This document shows, one piece after another, positions 48,233 to 59,861 of a DNA stretch of 64,000 nucleotides. The translations under genes were made by a program, and so were the position numbers. The stretch spans positions 975,001-1,039,000 of the forward strand of contig JACVVK020000169.1 of assembly GCA_018292915.2 (NCBI GenBank), given 5' to 3'. The DNA is from Batillaria attramentaria (taxonomy: Eukaryota; Mollusca; Gastropoda; Batillariidae). The notes under the pieces are model-generated. The model ran no database searches and was not told where the DNA came from. It worked only from the letters and a program-made list of their open reading frames with translations. The first letter of the stretch is position 1, and each line of letters starts with the position of its first letter.

Positions 48233-51200
48233 GTGAGTGTTGAACCTAACGGGGTTTGCTGTGTACTTGTGAAGGGGGGTTGGAGGATTCCGCTGAAAAC
48301 ACAAGGTCTTTCGCCGGCAAGGACCCGCAGCTGTGTAGACAGACAGGCATTGTTTGCCGTGGAACAATCCGTCTCTGGCATCGGCCTGGGTTAGGAACAC
48401 CGGCATCTGATGTTAGAAGCACGGCGACAAGATTTGTGACATTTTAACAGCTGCCTCTGCCAATGACTTGCTGCGTGGCGACAGTTCCGACCGACGTGCA
48501 TTTTCATCAGGTTTCAGGTCACCGAACAACGTGCATATCTAGCTTTCTCTGCACAGCGAAACTGCTTGTCAGGGTTGTGTATAATTATAATGAGGACGCT
48601 GCACCTGATCATGTTACACTTTTATTTCTAAACAGCCTGCAAGACCGCCAACGAGTCCTATAAGGATACACCTCCAGCTGAAGGCATTGAGTTATCAGTC
48701 ATCACCGTCAGTGTTCATCAGGGCTATTTACACACACACAATAATACGCGGCATACCGGCTTTTAGCAAAACTGCATTAGTTTGCCAGCTTCTTTTTTTC
48801 AGTTCATAAATGTAGGCGTATGTCTATATAAGCATGAACTCAGTGCTGGTGTAAGGTGTTACAGTGACGACTGGAGAGCTCGAGGTTGCTAACGGATCAA
48901 TTATCTTCAACGCCTCAGCAACCCGATACCCTTCTGGCTTTTTCTTCCCCTATTGGCAGTGTAGTAAAGAGTATGACGACTGTGTGGAGTGCTTGCTGAC
49001 GCTGATATCTCTTGTTTCTATGACAGTCAGTGCTGTGTCTCCGACCTTTTGAGTGGAAACGGTACGAACTGCACTCCGCCGCTGCTCCGTTCCACTTCCA
49101 GCACGTGATAAGCCAACGCGCTGACGACTGAACCATCTGATCGGGAAATACTAAAGGTGGCTTGCACGGTGTCACCAGCTCAGTTTTCAGTGGAGAGACC
49201 TGTATAAAACACCCGTCGTCATTAAAACTGCCGGGATCCAGGCACTACCGCTCGACTGAAGATGGTACTAGAGACACACCCTTGCTGAAAGCCTAACCAC
49301 ACTGTGGCATAGTGAAGAGTTCCTGGTATTGTCAAGAGGGTGAATTCTTGGGACCTGGTCTTGCCACAAGAACTGACAGTCACCTGAAGAATCAATTTAG
49401 AATCGACTATTCTGCATATGTTAGACTGTAACTAACGCGCTGCCAAGGGACCCACACTTTACAGAGCCACAACTGAAACTAAGAAGCGGTGTGTTGGAGT
49501 TCGTCAGTATTAATTTAAACTGATGACTGGCAGCTGCGGTCTCAGCACTCGTGTCGCATCTGTTTTAGTCGTACAGCTTTGTTATTAAACAGTTGTCAGT
49601 CAAGCTGTGGATGTAGATCGACAGGGCTGTGCTGTCATTTTTATTTAGGTCCCATGTGCGTGTCACTGAGGTGATGTCAGTTCGTGACGGGATTGACTAA
49701 ACAAGAAACATCCTGGTTTACGCTGCATTGCGTCCGAAAGAGCGTCAACTCGGCCAACCTTCACGCCGCGGCCGAGACTGAATTAAACTGGCCACGACGT
49801 TTTCATTTTAGAACAGATCTGTCGTCCCCGATCCGCCTGTACGTAAATCCACTCTTACCCAGGCTCTTCTTCCTTTTTCTGGGGTGACGCTGAATGTTGA
49901 AGTGCAGTCAGACCTAAACTTGAAGCCGGCCGTCAGCAGAACTTGGAGACCAGCTTCGATTGAACTGCGAGATCGCCGCTTGAGCCGCATCCGTGTCCCC
50001 TTCATGTGAGCTGTCTCAAATTATGCGAGGAATGGTGTGGCGCCCCCCACTTTCTTTGCGTGATTGCCTCTGTACGTGAGGGTCACTGACTTCAAAAGAA
50101 GCCCAAGCAGTGGTGGCGGACTCTCACCGGCCGGCCTTTTCCTAGACACTTGCCAGTGTGTACCTGTCCGGCACCGGACTGAAACGTGTCTGGCAGCTTT
50201 GGTCAGTGGGTGAAGAGACTGGCACTCTGACAAGAGAGAACCTTTACCGCAGTTTATGTTTACTCTCGTTCCGGGCAGGAGGGTCTTTATTGTTGACGAT
50301 AGATCCAAGCTGTCAGCTTTATCGTTGACCGAAACCCCGGACCGCCGCTCCACTCTGCTCAGTGCCATGAATGAATTTTGTCTGCCTGCGGAGGGTTCCT
50401 TACCTGGCACCAGTTTCACCAGAATTTAACATCGAGGGTGATTAGAGTTCAAGGCATTTACGTGCTGTATGTTATGTGCACAGTTTGGCCGCTGGAACGC
50501 GGGAGACTGGCTTGTATAAATTTACAACACCGAGCCGTTGAGAGAGACTGCCTTCTGACTCGGAGACTGTGACAACTTAGCACATCAAAACCTGTCCGGC
50601 CTCAAAGACAGCGTCGGGTTGTCGTATGTGTCTTGTGATCCTCGTTCAGTCAGTCTTGTGGCAGACTTCACAGTGTAGGAAGGACCTCTTTCGGCAGACG
50701 ACACTGACATGCCTGCGTGGAAGAAACAATCACGGAAGCAACTTTTAGTCAGTTTAGGACTGTTGATGATACCTGCCGCGTGCTGACTGACACACTGAGT
50801 GACTTAATTAAACCGACTTAGCTTCAAGACACAGCGAGACATTCGTCAGTTCATCTTTGTGACTGAAGTTACGTTGTCTTCGGGCTCTCGCTCCACTCAA
50901 GTTATACCGAGGGTGACAGGCTTGATTGGCCGGAACGGAAGACTGATCTTGACCTGCGGATGACATGTAAGTGTCGATGCTGTTGACTACAACGTGTACG
51001 TCAAGCCGTTGGTGAAATAATTCATACACATACCAATAAGCTCACCCCACCGTAAATCAGTGCATGGCAGGTTTATGACTGATTTAGAGTATCGAAGGGA
51101 GCTGCACTTTTGCCTGCACATTTGTGTCGAATAACATATCTTTACCGTATCAGATGTCAGTGCATGTACTTTCCCGCATCAGTTGGTGAACAAGCGATTC

Positions 51201-51541
51201 CCAAGCCCAGTACGGGAGGAGAGACTAGAATACCTGAAAAACCACGGTGCGGGTATCGTAAACACCACAAATGCAGGATCAAGGGAGAGGTTGATTGCAG
51301 GCACTTTAGTTCTTGGACCGTACAAGACTTTGCAGACAGACATTAAGCGAGGTACTTCAGTGCAGTTCTGGAAAGAAGTGAGTGTAGCTTCCTCAGACCT
51401 CGAGCGAAGTCAGCCAAGACACTCATACAGACATTGAAGAAAAGTGGACGGAACATTATCCGGCGAACCGCAGAGAGAAGTTTACAAGTGAGCGAAACAT
51501 TTGAAGGAGGAGATTGCTAGATATCTGTGCGGCTTTTCCCT

Positions 51542-51685
51542 ATGATGTCAGCAGCCATGGCCACCAGTCGCCCCTCTCCGCAGTACCTGGTGGTGGACCG
51601 TGGTATAGACACGGACGATGAGCTGAGCGACTGGGATGCCCCAGTTGATGTCGACCTGCTCGACCCGCCTGTGCCCAGGAACAAA
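51542..51685 (+). CDS. IP3K: IP3 3-kinase, probable alternative first coding exon C (48 codons)
   Basis: A short frame starts at tandem ATGs (51542, 51545), 24 bases after an in-frame TAG at 51518. A third ATG at 51557 has the best start context (G at -3 and +4). It ends at AACAAA|GTACGT, with GT at 51686, in phase 0, predicting VPRNK|QSSWKK. The middle is strongly acidic (DTDDELSDWDAPVDVDLLD). The short tail, basic last residue, phase and strong donor match exons A and B, and the composition is not repeat-like. It would encode the shortest well-supported isoform N-terminus. A chance match of phase (1 in 3) and donor is possible, so confidence is moderate. Confidence 0.58.
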
Positions 51686-51923
51686 GTACGTAGCTACATC
51701 CCATTCCATCCCACCTGTCTTTCACATCTGCCACATCCCGTGCTCAGGTGGTAGTATGTAGCTGGGTTGGACGCGCCGTAACCCCCCCCCCCCCCCCTTT
51801 TTTTTTAAAAGGACGAAATGGCGTCACTTTAGAGCGCGTTTTCTTTGATAGTCCAAGCTTTAGTCTTTTATGTACTGACTTTATATACTGACAGCCGTTT
51901 CGCACATTCTCTCTGTCTTGGAC

Positions 51924-52130
51924 GGTAGCCGGGATAGCCGAATGGTAGAGCGTTGGACTCTCAATGCTGGGGTCGTGAGTTCGAATCCCGGCCGGGGCCA
52001 AATATGTGTGCTGGCCTTTTTCTCGTTGCCCCGTCTTTAATGTCACCCTTACGTGGTGGAAAAGGACGTTAAACTTCTAAACAACACCAACACCACCACC
52101 CCCCCGGCACCCCCCCCCCCCCCCCCCCCA
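51924..52130 (+). mobile_element. SINE family 1, full length, poly-C tail
   Basis: Flanks TGTCTTGGAC (51914-51923) and TGTCTCGGAC (52131-52140). The tail passes from ACACCA repeats into a long C run. It lies about 240 bases downstream of exon C's donor. Confidence 0.88.
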
Positions 52131-52509
52131 TGTCTCGGACTGCTGTGTTTTTCCCGTGCGAAACACCTCGGCTTGTTCTTGCGATGCAGTCCGAAACAAA
52201 ATGCCCTGATTACGTTTCTGCCTCCAGTTTACCATGTCCGAAGTCTGATTCCGTTCCTAGGGTTTTGAAGGATTAGTGGCAGATTCCCCAGCATCAACAA
52301 CCGCATGCTTGAGTTGAAACGCCTACTAGAACGTCTAGTTGTGAGTTACAATAAGCCCATGATATGCTTTTCTTGCAAGAAATAATTATAGCGTGGAACG
52401 AACGAGTCCGTATTTTTACAGTTGGAAACTGCAAGGCAGAGACAACGAACTCCCACTTTCTTTGCTGCTAAAGCGCGCTATTTACATGTTTACTTGGCCT
52501 TGGGGGGGG

Positions 52510-52925
52510 GGGGGTATCCGCCTGTGAGTGCACCTGTACGCTCGAAATACTTTATCTTAATGATTAATAGAGCTCCTAATGCGATACCCCGGCTGGGGCC
52601 AAATATTTGTGTTGGCTTTTTTCATCGTTGCCCCATCTTTGATATCACACTTACGTGGTGGAAAGGGACGTTCAACTCCTAAACACACACCCCACACACC
52701 CCCTCTTAATGCGATACGATGATACGATGCTGTTTTCCACTGCCTCTCGCTCAATCCTTGTGCCGGTTAGCCTCGTTATTGTGTATCCTTCTGTTGGCTC
52801 AGTGCCAGCTTTTTAGATGCTGTCACTGTGCAGGTGTGAAAGTGATGTGATACGAGACACCACCAAAACCAGCGCAGAACTTGATCTGTGAGCATACAAA
52901 ATTTCAAAGATTCTGCATTTAAAAA
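52510..52925 (+). repeat. Interspersed repeat interrupted by a SINE (copy 1)
   Basis: Shares CTTCTGTTGGCTCAGT, GATGCTGTCACTGTGCAGGT and surrounding sequence with 61320-61612. The SINE at 52588-52702 is nested inside. Confidence 0.7.
52588..52702 (+). mobile_element. SINE family 1, 5'-truncated insertion with 15-bp target duplication
   Basis: CTCCTAATGCGATAC (52573-52587) and CTCTTAATGCGATAC (52703-52717) flank a copy that starts at CCCGGCTGGGGCC. It interrupts an older repeat whose uninterrupted relative is at 61320-61612. Confidence 0.88.
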
Positions 52926-52965
52926 AGAAGAAATAAGCAGAATAGGTCATTGTCAGTTTGACCGG

Positions 52966-53067
52966 GGCCCCCCACAGCTCGAATCGGCTGGAAACGTGCT
53001 TCACGTATAATGGACGGGCCCCCCACAGCTCGAATCGGCTGGAAACGTGCTTCACGTATAATGGACG
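52966..53067. repeat. 51-bp tandem duplication
   Basis: Two identical units begin GGGCCCCCCACAGCTCGAAT and end CACGTATAATGGAC. Confidence 0.92.
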
Positions 53068-53488
53068 GCATTTATCGACGTGAAGCTTTCAGTCAGCTTC
53101 AAGTAGAACGGTGCACATTTACTGAGCCGGCCGTCGTTAATGTTTTCCATTAGTTTCCGGTGAGCCATCGACGCTTCATGTAGACTGCTTGAGCGCAGAC
53201 AAATACCTACATAGCGGCGCCTGCCGGCTTGGCGAACCGTTAATACCAGTTTCCATAGTGATAAGAAGCACTTCCTGTTTAATTCATAGTATTCATGCAC
53301 TGAATAGTCCTATGAATGGTCTGCACACAGAGAGAAAGAGGGACTGAGAGAGATGACAGTGACATATGCTCTCTCTCTCCGCAGCCTGAGATTGATCACT
53401 GTCGGTCGGTGTGTTTCATTTTTCTGTTTCCCGAAATGGTTGGTTTCTTACGCACTCATCAATGTCTCTTAAAGGCGGCGGGTGGCGA

Positions 53489-53490
<2 letters not shown>

Positions 53491-53577
<87 letters not shown>
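53491..53577. repeat. (CA)n microsatellite
   Basis: About 43 CA units. A GT-plus-G17 tract follows at 53768-53803. Confidence 0.95.
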
Positions 53578-53771
53578 AGACTCAAACAGAAACAAACATT
53601 AAACCTAACGTTTTCACTCGTTCCTGTGGCGGAAGTCACCATGCCATTGGTTTTGAGTCATAAAATGTGTGGATTGAATTCTGTTTACCTCCAAACATAA
53701 TGCAATATACTTTGAGTGCGTGCAAAAAGAGAAGGTTTCGTGAAATGTTACAGTGCAAACATTCAGGGTGT

Positions 53772-53802
<31 letters not shown>

Positions 53803-53899
53803 GATCACGTAAAATGTCCTAAGCGTTGCACTTCTCTCATGCAGCACTGAAGTTAACGAAAACTAACAACCAAACAAACGCGCTCGTCAACTTGTAAGG

Positions 53900-54071
53900 G
53901 GTGGGTGGGTGGGTGTTTGGGGGTTTAACGTCCTTTTCCACCACATAGGGTGATATCAAAGACGGGGCAACGATGAAAAAGCCAGCACAAATATTTGGCC
54001 CCAGCCGGGTTCGAACTCACGACCCGAGCATTAGAAGTCCAATGATCTACCATTCGACCACCCCGGCTCCC
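53900..54071 (-). mobile_element. SINE family 1, full length, 15-bp target duplication
   Basis: CGTCAACTTGTAAGG is exact at 53885-53899 and 54072-54086. Confidence 0.93.
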
Positions 54072-54194
54072 CGTCAACTTGTAAGGACATACGTCAGTAT
54101 TTACTATTCACTCAGAAATAATACTTATATATGAAACCTTGCAAATGCCCGATGTATTGTGAAGACAAATGTACGAGAATGTAAAAGAATGATA

Positions 54195-55487
54195 CAGTCA
54201 AACCTGTGTAAGGCGGTCACCCAAGGGACCGGGCCAAACTGACCGCCTTAGACAGGTGGCCGGGTTATCCAGGAAGGCAAGTCAACAGCTAGCATGTCAC
54301 CCAATGAATACTCTAGCGGCGCACATGTTACGAGCTGACAACAGGGCTCGCCTAAAGCTTTCTCTCTCTTTCTCTCTCTCTCTCTCTCGGACGACGGACT
54401 TGCATTCAAACGGAGACAGACTCAAGTGATGCTTTTCATTTTTATTCAGCAAAGTCGGTCCGGTTCAGTTTCAGTTTCATCTGGCATTGACAAAGACGCT
54501 AAACACACACATACACTCAGTCTGACACTTAAAACGTGCACGCACGCACGCACGCACACCGGGCACACAGTGTTCTTTCGGCAAGAGAATCAGTTGATCA
54601 AAAAGCGGGTCACTGCCGTCACTGTCCCAAACTGAATAAAATTCTTACTCTTGCGACTTTGGAGCCGAAACGCTGAAATAATCCCCCAGTTTCTTCTGGC
54701 GCATGTTCTTCGCATTTATTGATGACAGTTCATCAGAGCAGCCCATAACAAAGTTCAACATGGCTGTGGACCCGGCGTGAAGGGCGACGCAGTAGAAACG
54801 ACAAACAGGGTGACAACACCTTCACGTATTCGTAATGTACAGTACAGTAATGAGGCGTATTTGGGGTCTTTTTTTTTTATTGCACACCGTTTGATTTCAA
54901 ACAAACAGATCAGCAGGTGATCAACTGACAATGCAACAAAGCAACAAGAAGCTTCCTGCTGACAGCGGATTCACGCACATTAACACGTCGTTGTCTCTAT
55001 CGGAAGCAGTAGAAACGACAAACAGGGTGACAACACCTTCACGTATTCGTACACCTTGGAAGTTGACAAAGCTGACCGCTTCCTACAGCCCTCGTATTGA
55101 TTGCAAAGCAATCAAAAGGACGCCGCTAACAGCCACCCCCTCGCCCCCACCAATCCCCCGGCTATTCACTCGGAGGGGGGAGGCACGTGTCAGTGAACCG
55201 CGGCGTGGCTAATCCTGTCACGCGTGGCTTGTCAAGCAGTTAGGCAGTCTGTCTTGTCAGTTGAGAACACAGCAGGGGCCCGACGGCGGTCACTACACAA
55301 CAAAGTGGCTGCCTTGTACAGTGTGAAAGATCGTTTGGGACTGCCAAAATAGGTGGTACGGCCGCGTTAGACAGTGACCTGCTTATACAGTGCATATATA
55401 GAGGGAAAACGCTCGGGGATCCTCTGGGGTGACCGAGTTAGACAGTGGCACGGCTTATACAGGTGACCGCCATGGCAGGTTCGACTG
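54195..55487. mobile_element. Tc1/mariner- or pogo-like non-autonomous element with TA target sites
   Basis: The left end CAGTCAAACCTGTGTAAGGC is mirrored at the right end (reverse complement CAGTCGAACCTGCCATGGCG), and both sides carry TA (54193-54194 and 55488-55489). Both ends then contain GGCGGTCACC. CAGTCGAACCT-type ends with a TA duplication are typical of the Tc1/mariner/pogo group. The 1.29-kb interior has no transposase. It does hold a direct repeat of about 44 bp (54788-54831 and 55006-55050, starting CAGTAGAAACGACAAACAGG). Confidence 0.65.
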
Positions 55488-55766
55488 TACTGACATGAAT
55501 CCTTTTTTCCGTGCACGCTGGTTTCGTGACCAGGTCTGCTGGCAACGCGGAAGTGCACGCGCCGCTAAACGCAACGAAAGGTCGAACAGGAAATTTATAT
55601 CGGTAATCGTGACACGGCTTTTGCTCAGGCCAGGATGGGGGAAAATGTTATTAAGGTAAAATGATACGAGAGCTGAAGCTAGCGGAGATATTTGTCAACG
55701 TGATAAATGGATGGAGTGGGCCTTCGTTTCAGATCTTTTGTCAGCGACTTGTTTTGTCGCTGGGGG

Positions 55767-55826
55767 GTTTAACGGCAGCATGTCACGTTTAACGGCAGCA
55801 TGTCACGTTTGGCGGCAGCATGTCAC
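55767..55826. repeat. 20-bp tandem repeat x 3
   Basis: GTTTAACGGCAGCATGTCAC occurs twice, followed by GTTTGGCGGCAGCATGTCAC, immediately upstream of the 49-bp array. Confidence 0.9.
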
Positions 55827-55862
55827 GTTTGGCCAATCAAGTATGGTGAAGAAAACAGTGAT

Positions 55863-56070
55863 GTGCTATATAGTGGGGGGTGCTATATAATTATATTATG
55901 TGCTATATAATGTGCTATATAGTGGGGGGTGCTATATAATTATATTATGTGCTATATAATGTGCTATATAGTGGGGGGTGCTATATAATTATATTATGTG
56001 CTATATAATGTGCTATATAGTGGGGGGTGCTATATAATTATATTATGTGCTATATAATGTGCTATATAGT
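55863..56070. repeat. 49-bp tandem repeat x 4 plus a partial unit
   Basis: Four identical units start GTGCTATATAGTGGGGGGTG and end ATGTGCTATATAAT, followed by a 12-base partial fifth. Each unit alternates GTGCTATATA half-motifs with a G6 tract and an AT palindrome. Exact identity indicates recent expansion. Confidence 0.92.
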
Positions 56071-56086
56071 CCCATTTGTTTATGTC

Positions 56087-56112
56087 CTGAAGAAGGCGAA
56101 AGCCGAAACGTC
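56087..56112 (+). ncRNA. Hammerhead-ribozyme-like core
   Basis: CTGAAGA (CUGANGA box, 56087-56093) is followed by a GGC-GAAA-GCC stem-loop (56095-56104) and then GAAA (56105-56108) and CGTC. This is the order of the conserved hammerhead core: CUGANGA, stem II with a GAAA tetraloop, GAAA, then a GUC-like cleavage triplet. The very short stem III resembles the minimal motifs described from Penelope-like retroelements. No Penelope coding sequence is visible here. Activity is inferred. Confidence 0.45.
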
Positions 56113-56299
56113 GATCTGTGCCGTCCTTTGTCAAAGTTAAGTGGTTTCTGTCCCTTTCATGTCGCTTTTATTTGCTTAACTTGTAACCACTTCGCAGTCA
56201 TTACCGTTTCCGTTTCTATATAGTCTTTGTTTTGTAATGCGCAAAACTGTAAGCAGGATAGGCAGAGCACTATTTTTAATTTTATTATTTTTATTTATT

Positions 56300-56560
56300 G
56301 TGCCTTTCGAGAAATTCGGGGCAGCGCCACCCATTACCTATCCTCCCCCCCCCCCCCCCCCCATTTTGCTGCGGGACGGAAGCCGGATAACCCGGAGAGA
56401 AACCACCGATGAGCAGCCCGGTAGCCTGGCCAGGAAAAACCGGTATCACATGTCACAAGCTCGACCTGGGCTGGAGCCTACGCCGTGACATTGGTGACGG
56501 CCGCGTTCAGTAGCGCAGCGGCTTAGTCCGACGCGCTACCTATTAGACCACCGCTCACCC
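56300..56560 (-). mobile_element. tRNA-derived SINE with CCGGGTTATCCGGCTTCC core
   Basis: The reverse head GTGAGCGGTGGTCTAATAGG is followed by a long spacer and the core block TCTCTCCGGGTTATCCGGCT, then a C20 run (56343-56362). The core resembles family 2 but the head differs. Confidence 0.6.
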
Positions 56561-57581
56561 CTCTGTGGTCTCTGTCGGATTTATTATTGGTTATAAATGT
56601 TGACCTGCATGATTGGTTTTGTATTTTCGCCTGCATTATTGGTGATATATCTTGATCTGCTAGATATAAACGCTTAGACGTAAAGCCGGAGACATACGTG
56701 TCATGGCAGTTATTCACTATAATTCAAGGGTAGATAATTTATGTCGTCTTCAGCTTCCTGGTTTTTGTTTTTTTAAACTTCGATGGTGCAAGTGCGTCGA
56801 CAGTTTGCTGATTTGCTGTTTTGAACTTTTCTGTTGTTGTTGTTGTTGTTGTAACCTCTTTTTAAACTGAACCGACTTTGAAGATTGTGTGTGTGTGTGG
56901 GGGGGGGGGGGGGTAGATTGGGGGTGGAGGAGCTCAGCTTGCTATTCTCGGCTTTCAGCAGGCTGTTCTGAACATTTATGTCTCGTTTCGTCGTGTTGCT
57001 TTAATGTCAGTGCGTTCCTGTTAGTTTGGTGTCAAACCATAACTCGGTCAGTGATGACGAACGAGCGGCCATTACTTGCACAAGGCGAACTACTGACGAG
57101 CTCAGGACCCGTGGGTTGCCTCATTACCCGTGGTCACGGTCACAGCGGGAGATTATTACTGTGTTATGTGTGTGGCTGGCCATTGTTCATACACATCCAT
57201 GTAGCAACAGCAGCAGCAGCAACCAGACTGCAAAATAAAAGGGCATCTGTTGGGATTCCAGGGATTTACACCGGAACAGGAGGTTGCCGGCACTACAGGC
57301 TACAGACCACTTATAACTTCCTGGGCATGCAGTAACAACTGCGCTAAATTTTTGTCCCTTTTTAAATTTGCGTGCAGAGTAAAAAAACAAAACAAAAAAA
57401 AAACCGCCTTGCAATCTCGGGCTTTTTGTTGGCTTTGATAAATAAGTTTCATGCCAGGTAATAGTAAATTAGGGAAAAATGAGCCTGGCTTGTGGACTAT
57501 TTGTAGTTCATGCGCGGATGCCACAGGAGCCAGCAGACGACAGAGGAGTGAGGGGGGTATGTGGTCGCTACTAACATTGCC

Positions 57582-57612
<31 letters not shown>

Positions 57613-58000
57613 ACCCAAAACCACCGGAATTTATGAAATGTATTTTGGAATTTTTTGAAATTTACACTACACATGAGTCTTTGCTGGATTTTTGTGATTT
57701 TATGGGGTAAATTTTAAAGCATTTCTAGAGTGTCATACGCAACGTTATGTTTCAGTTAATAGGAATATACATGTATATATAGCGTTTTCTTCAAATTTTC
57801 ATGTGTGTCCTGTACCCATGATCTGGTGGGGAGTAAGGTCGGGGGACATCTTGAATCATGTGAGGTTCGGGAACAACCCCTGGAACCGGCCGTGACCACA
57901 GGAGTCGTACGATGGATAAAAGCTCCGTGTCGTTGGCATTTCACTTGAGCTATGACTGAATTTGCCCGACGGAAATTGTTTGCCAGTTGAGATGACACTC

Positions 58001-58007
58001 ACACACG

Positions 58008-58100
<93 letters not shown>

Positions 58101-58143
58101 ACACACACACACATACACACTCACACACATACACACATACACA

Positions 58144-58200
<57 letters not shown>
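58001..58200. repeat. (CA)n microsatellite, about 200 bp
   Basis: The longest CA array in the window, with TACA and TCACA interruptions near 58096-58146. Confidence 0.95.
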
Positions 58201-58201
<1 letters not shown>

Positions 58202-58398
58202 CCCTGCGCGCACACACTGACACACTCACACCAGCAGAACGACAACATGGCACAACTATGAGAGAGTGAAGAGACGGGTTTTCAGTCGGGACTTAAAGGA
58301 TTCCTTGTTTGAACTGTTTCTGATTGTACGAGGGAGATAATGCCACGGCAACAGCTCAGAACGATCTGTGAGCATGTGAGCGGTAACATTGGCCCTTT

Positions 58399-58900
58399 AC
58401 CGGCCCCCGTAGTGTAGTGGTTAGCACTTCGGACCATGGACCGGTAGACCCGGGTTCGAGTCCCAGCCGAGACAAGCGGGATTTTTCCTACCTAGGTCGG
58501 CTCCTACCCAGAGCGGGTGTGCTATGGGCCCGATGGGGAGGCTGTTGTCACACAGCCGAGATTCACCCACTTCACGGGTGCGACTTTGGGGGTGCTTCCC
58601 TTAGTATGACACGTCGTATGATGTGGATGATTACACGGCCGGCACCGCAGTTGCCGTAGTTCCCGGGCCTGGTTAATGCCGGGATATTTATGACAGGAAG
58701 CGTGGAATGCGGCCCTGTCCCGCAGTCCCAAACCACATGGACCTCCATAGCATCATCTTGCTATCATCCTCATCTCCATCATCATGCATAATAAAATTGT
58801 CCCGGCTTCCGAGTCCTCCGTGGGTTCCACCCATGACCTGGGAGGAACACCACTGGAGCTGGCAAAGAGTTGGGACAGCAAAAAAAACAACAAAAAAAAA
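58399..58900 (+). mobile_element. Long tRNA-derived SINE, family 4, 14-bp target duplication
   Basis: The head CCCCCGTAGTGTAGTGGTTA and B-box GGGTTCGAGTCCC are intact. A body of about 400 bases ends CACTGGAGCTGGCAAAGAGT...GACAGC plus an A-rich tail. AACATTGGCCCTTT is exact at 58385-58398 and 58901-58914. Confidence 0.9.
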
Positions 58901-59165
58901 AACATTGGCCCTTTTAAGGCTTGTGATCGTGTATTTGTTTATTGCTCGACTGGTTTTGTAATCTGACCTTTCAACGAAAAACCACTGGCAGACAGTCCGG
59001 TCACAGTGATTGTCGCGATAATATGCACTTATCGCGATCTGTTCCAACCGTCTACCGCTTTTATAGAGGTCAGCGATCACGCTAATTTCCATTGCCATGG
59101 ATACGGGAGAATGACGGGGTATGTGGCACTGTCAGTAGCAACAACTAAGCACATGTAGTCCTTAA

Positions 59166-59546
59166 AGGTCTGCATCTCAACGAAAAGCTGAAAACGAATG
59201 CGCTGTCAACTCTTGTCACAGTTGCAGATTTGCAGCGCTTCGGGGACCCTTATAAAACCAGAGCGTGAGTTTGCGGTAACTTCATTGTGCTTTTGGTCAG
59301 TGAGTGTGACATATCGCTACAGCGTCTAGCGGTTGTTGTGTGCTGCACGGCAAGACTTTGCACTGCCATCTTTCTCGCTCAGTGTCAAAACGTAAACTGA
59401 GCCTTGAAGTCAGGCTCCGCTTGGTTTTAAAAAGGTTTCCGAGGCGCTGGAAACACCGTAACTGTGACAGAGATGGCTGTGCACTGTGCATAGTCGGTAT
59501 TTTTTAAAACACACTATTCGTGGCTGTTTGGTGAGATTGCAGACCT
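59166..59546. mobile_element. MITE, copy 3
   Basis: Both ends are intact: TTAA|AGGTCTGCATCTCAACG on the left and the reverse complement AGGTCTGCAATCTCACC on the right, with TTAA at 59162-59165 and 59547-59550. It contains an internal AAGACTTTGCACTGCCATC insertion not present in copy 1. Confidence 0.78.
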
Positions 59547-59738
59547 TTAATGTTCAGCTCCAGCCGGCGCATCCGCACGGCCGGGTAGTTATCGATTTCG
59601 CCACCCCCCAAGAGATGCTGACAAGCTGAGTTGTCTGTCCACTGTCGTCGCCTGCGGCTCAGTTGGACAGCTGCCTCAGCCCAGCACAGTCACTTAGTGC
59701 CACCAGGCAGGGCAGCAGGACTTAAAGAAGATACAAAG

Positions 59739-59861
59739 ATGTCTCACAAGCAACATGGTGTACCGAGGACAACATGGTTGTCACAAAATGGGGGCCACAC
59801 CAGACTAGCATCTCTGCTCTTGTCCGCCAGTTTTCACACGAGAAATGCCGAGCGCTGGAAT
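59739..59861 (+). CDS. Candidate additional first exon (41 codons)
   Basis: ATG at 59739 (A at -3) is the first ATG after an in-frame TGA at 59619. The frame ends at TGGAAT|GTAAGT (GT at 59862) in phase 0, 3.65 kb before the kinase exon. The peptide (MSHKQHGVPRTTWLSQNG...) has no known motif. A MITE ends about 190 bases upstream. Donor strength and phase are compatible with an IP3 3-kinase first exon, but coding character is weak. Confidence 0.22.

Larger units (their letters stand above)
45711..51541 (+). other. Intron; region upstream of exon C
   Basis: Long stretches with no recognised repeat (48.3-51.5 kb) contrast with the rest of the window. Apart from the candidate exon at 48041, only short frames are present. 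Confidence 0.5.

Noticed and set aside
51183..51437. Open frame ending near GTGAGT upstream of exon C
   Set aside because: It contains no ATG in the relevant frame before the donor; at most it is 5' UTR.
55767..56070. CRISPR-like array
   Set aside because: Units are contiguous tandem repeats without unique spacers, in an animal genome.
57856..58261. Frames over the 58.0-58.2 kb region
   Set aside because: Translations of the (CA)n array only.
58405..58475. tRNA-like cloverleaf with intact B-box
   Set aside because: It is the head of a SINE of about 500 bp with a 14-bp target duplication, not an independent tRNA gene.
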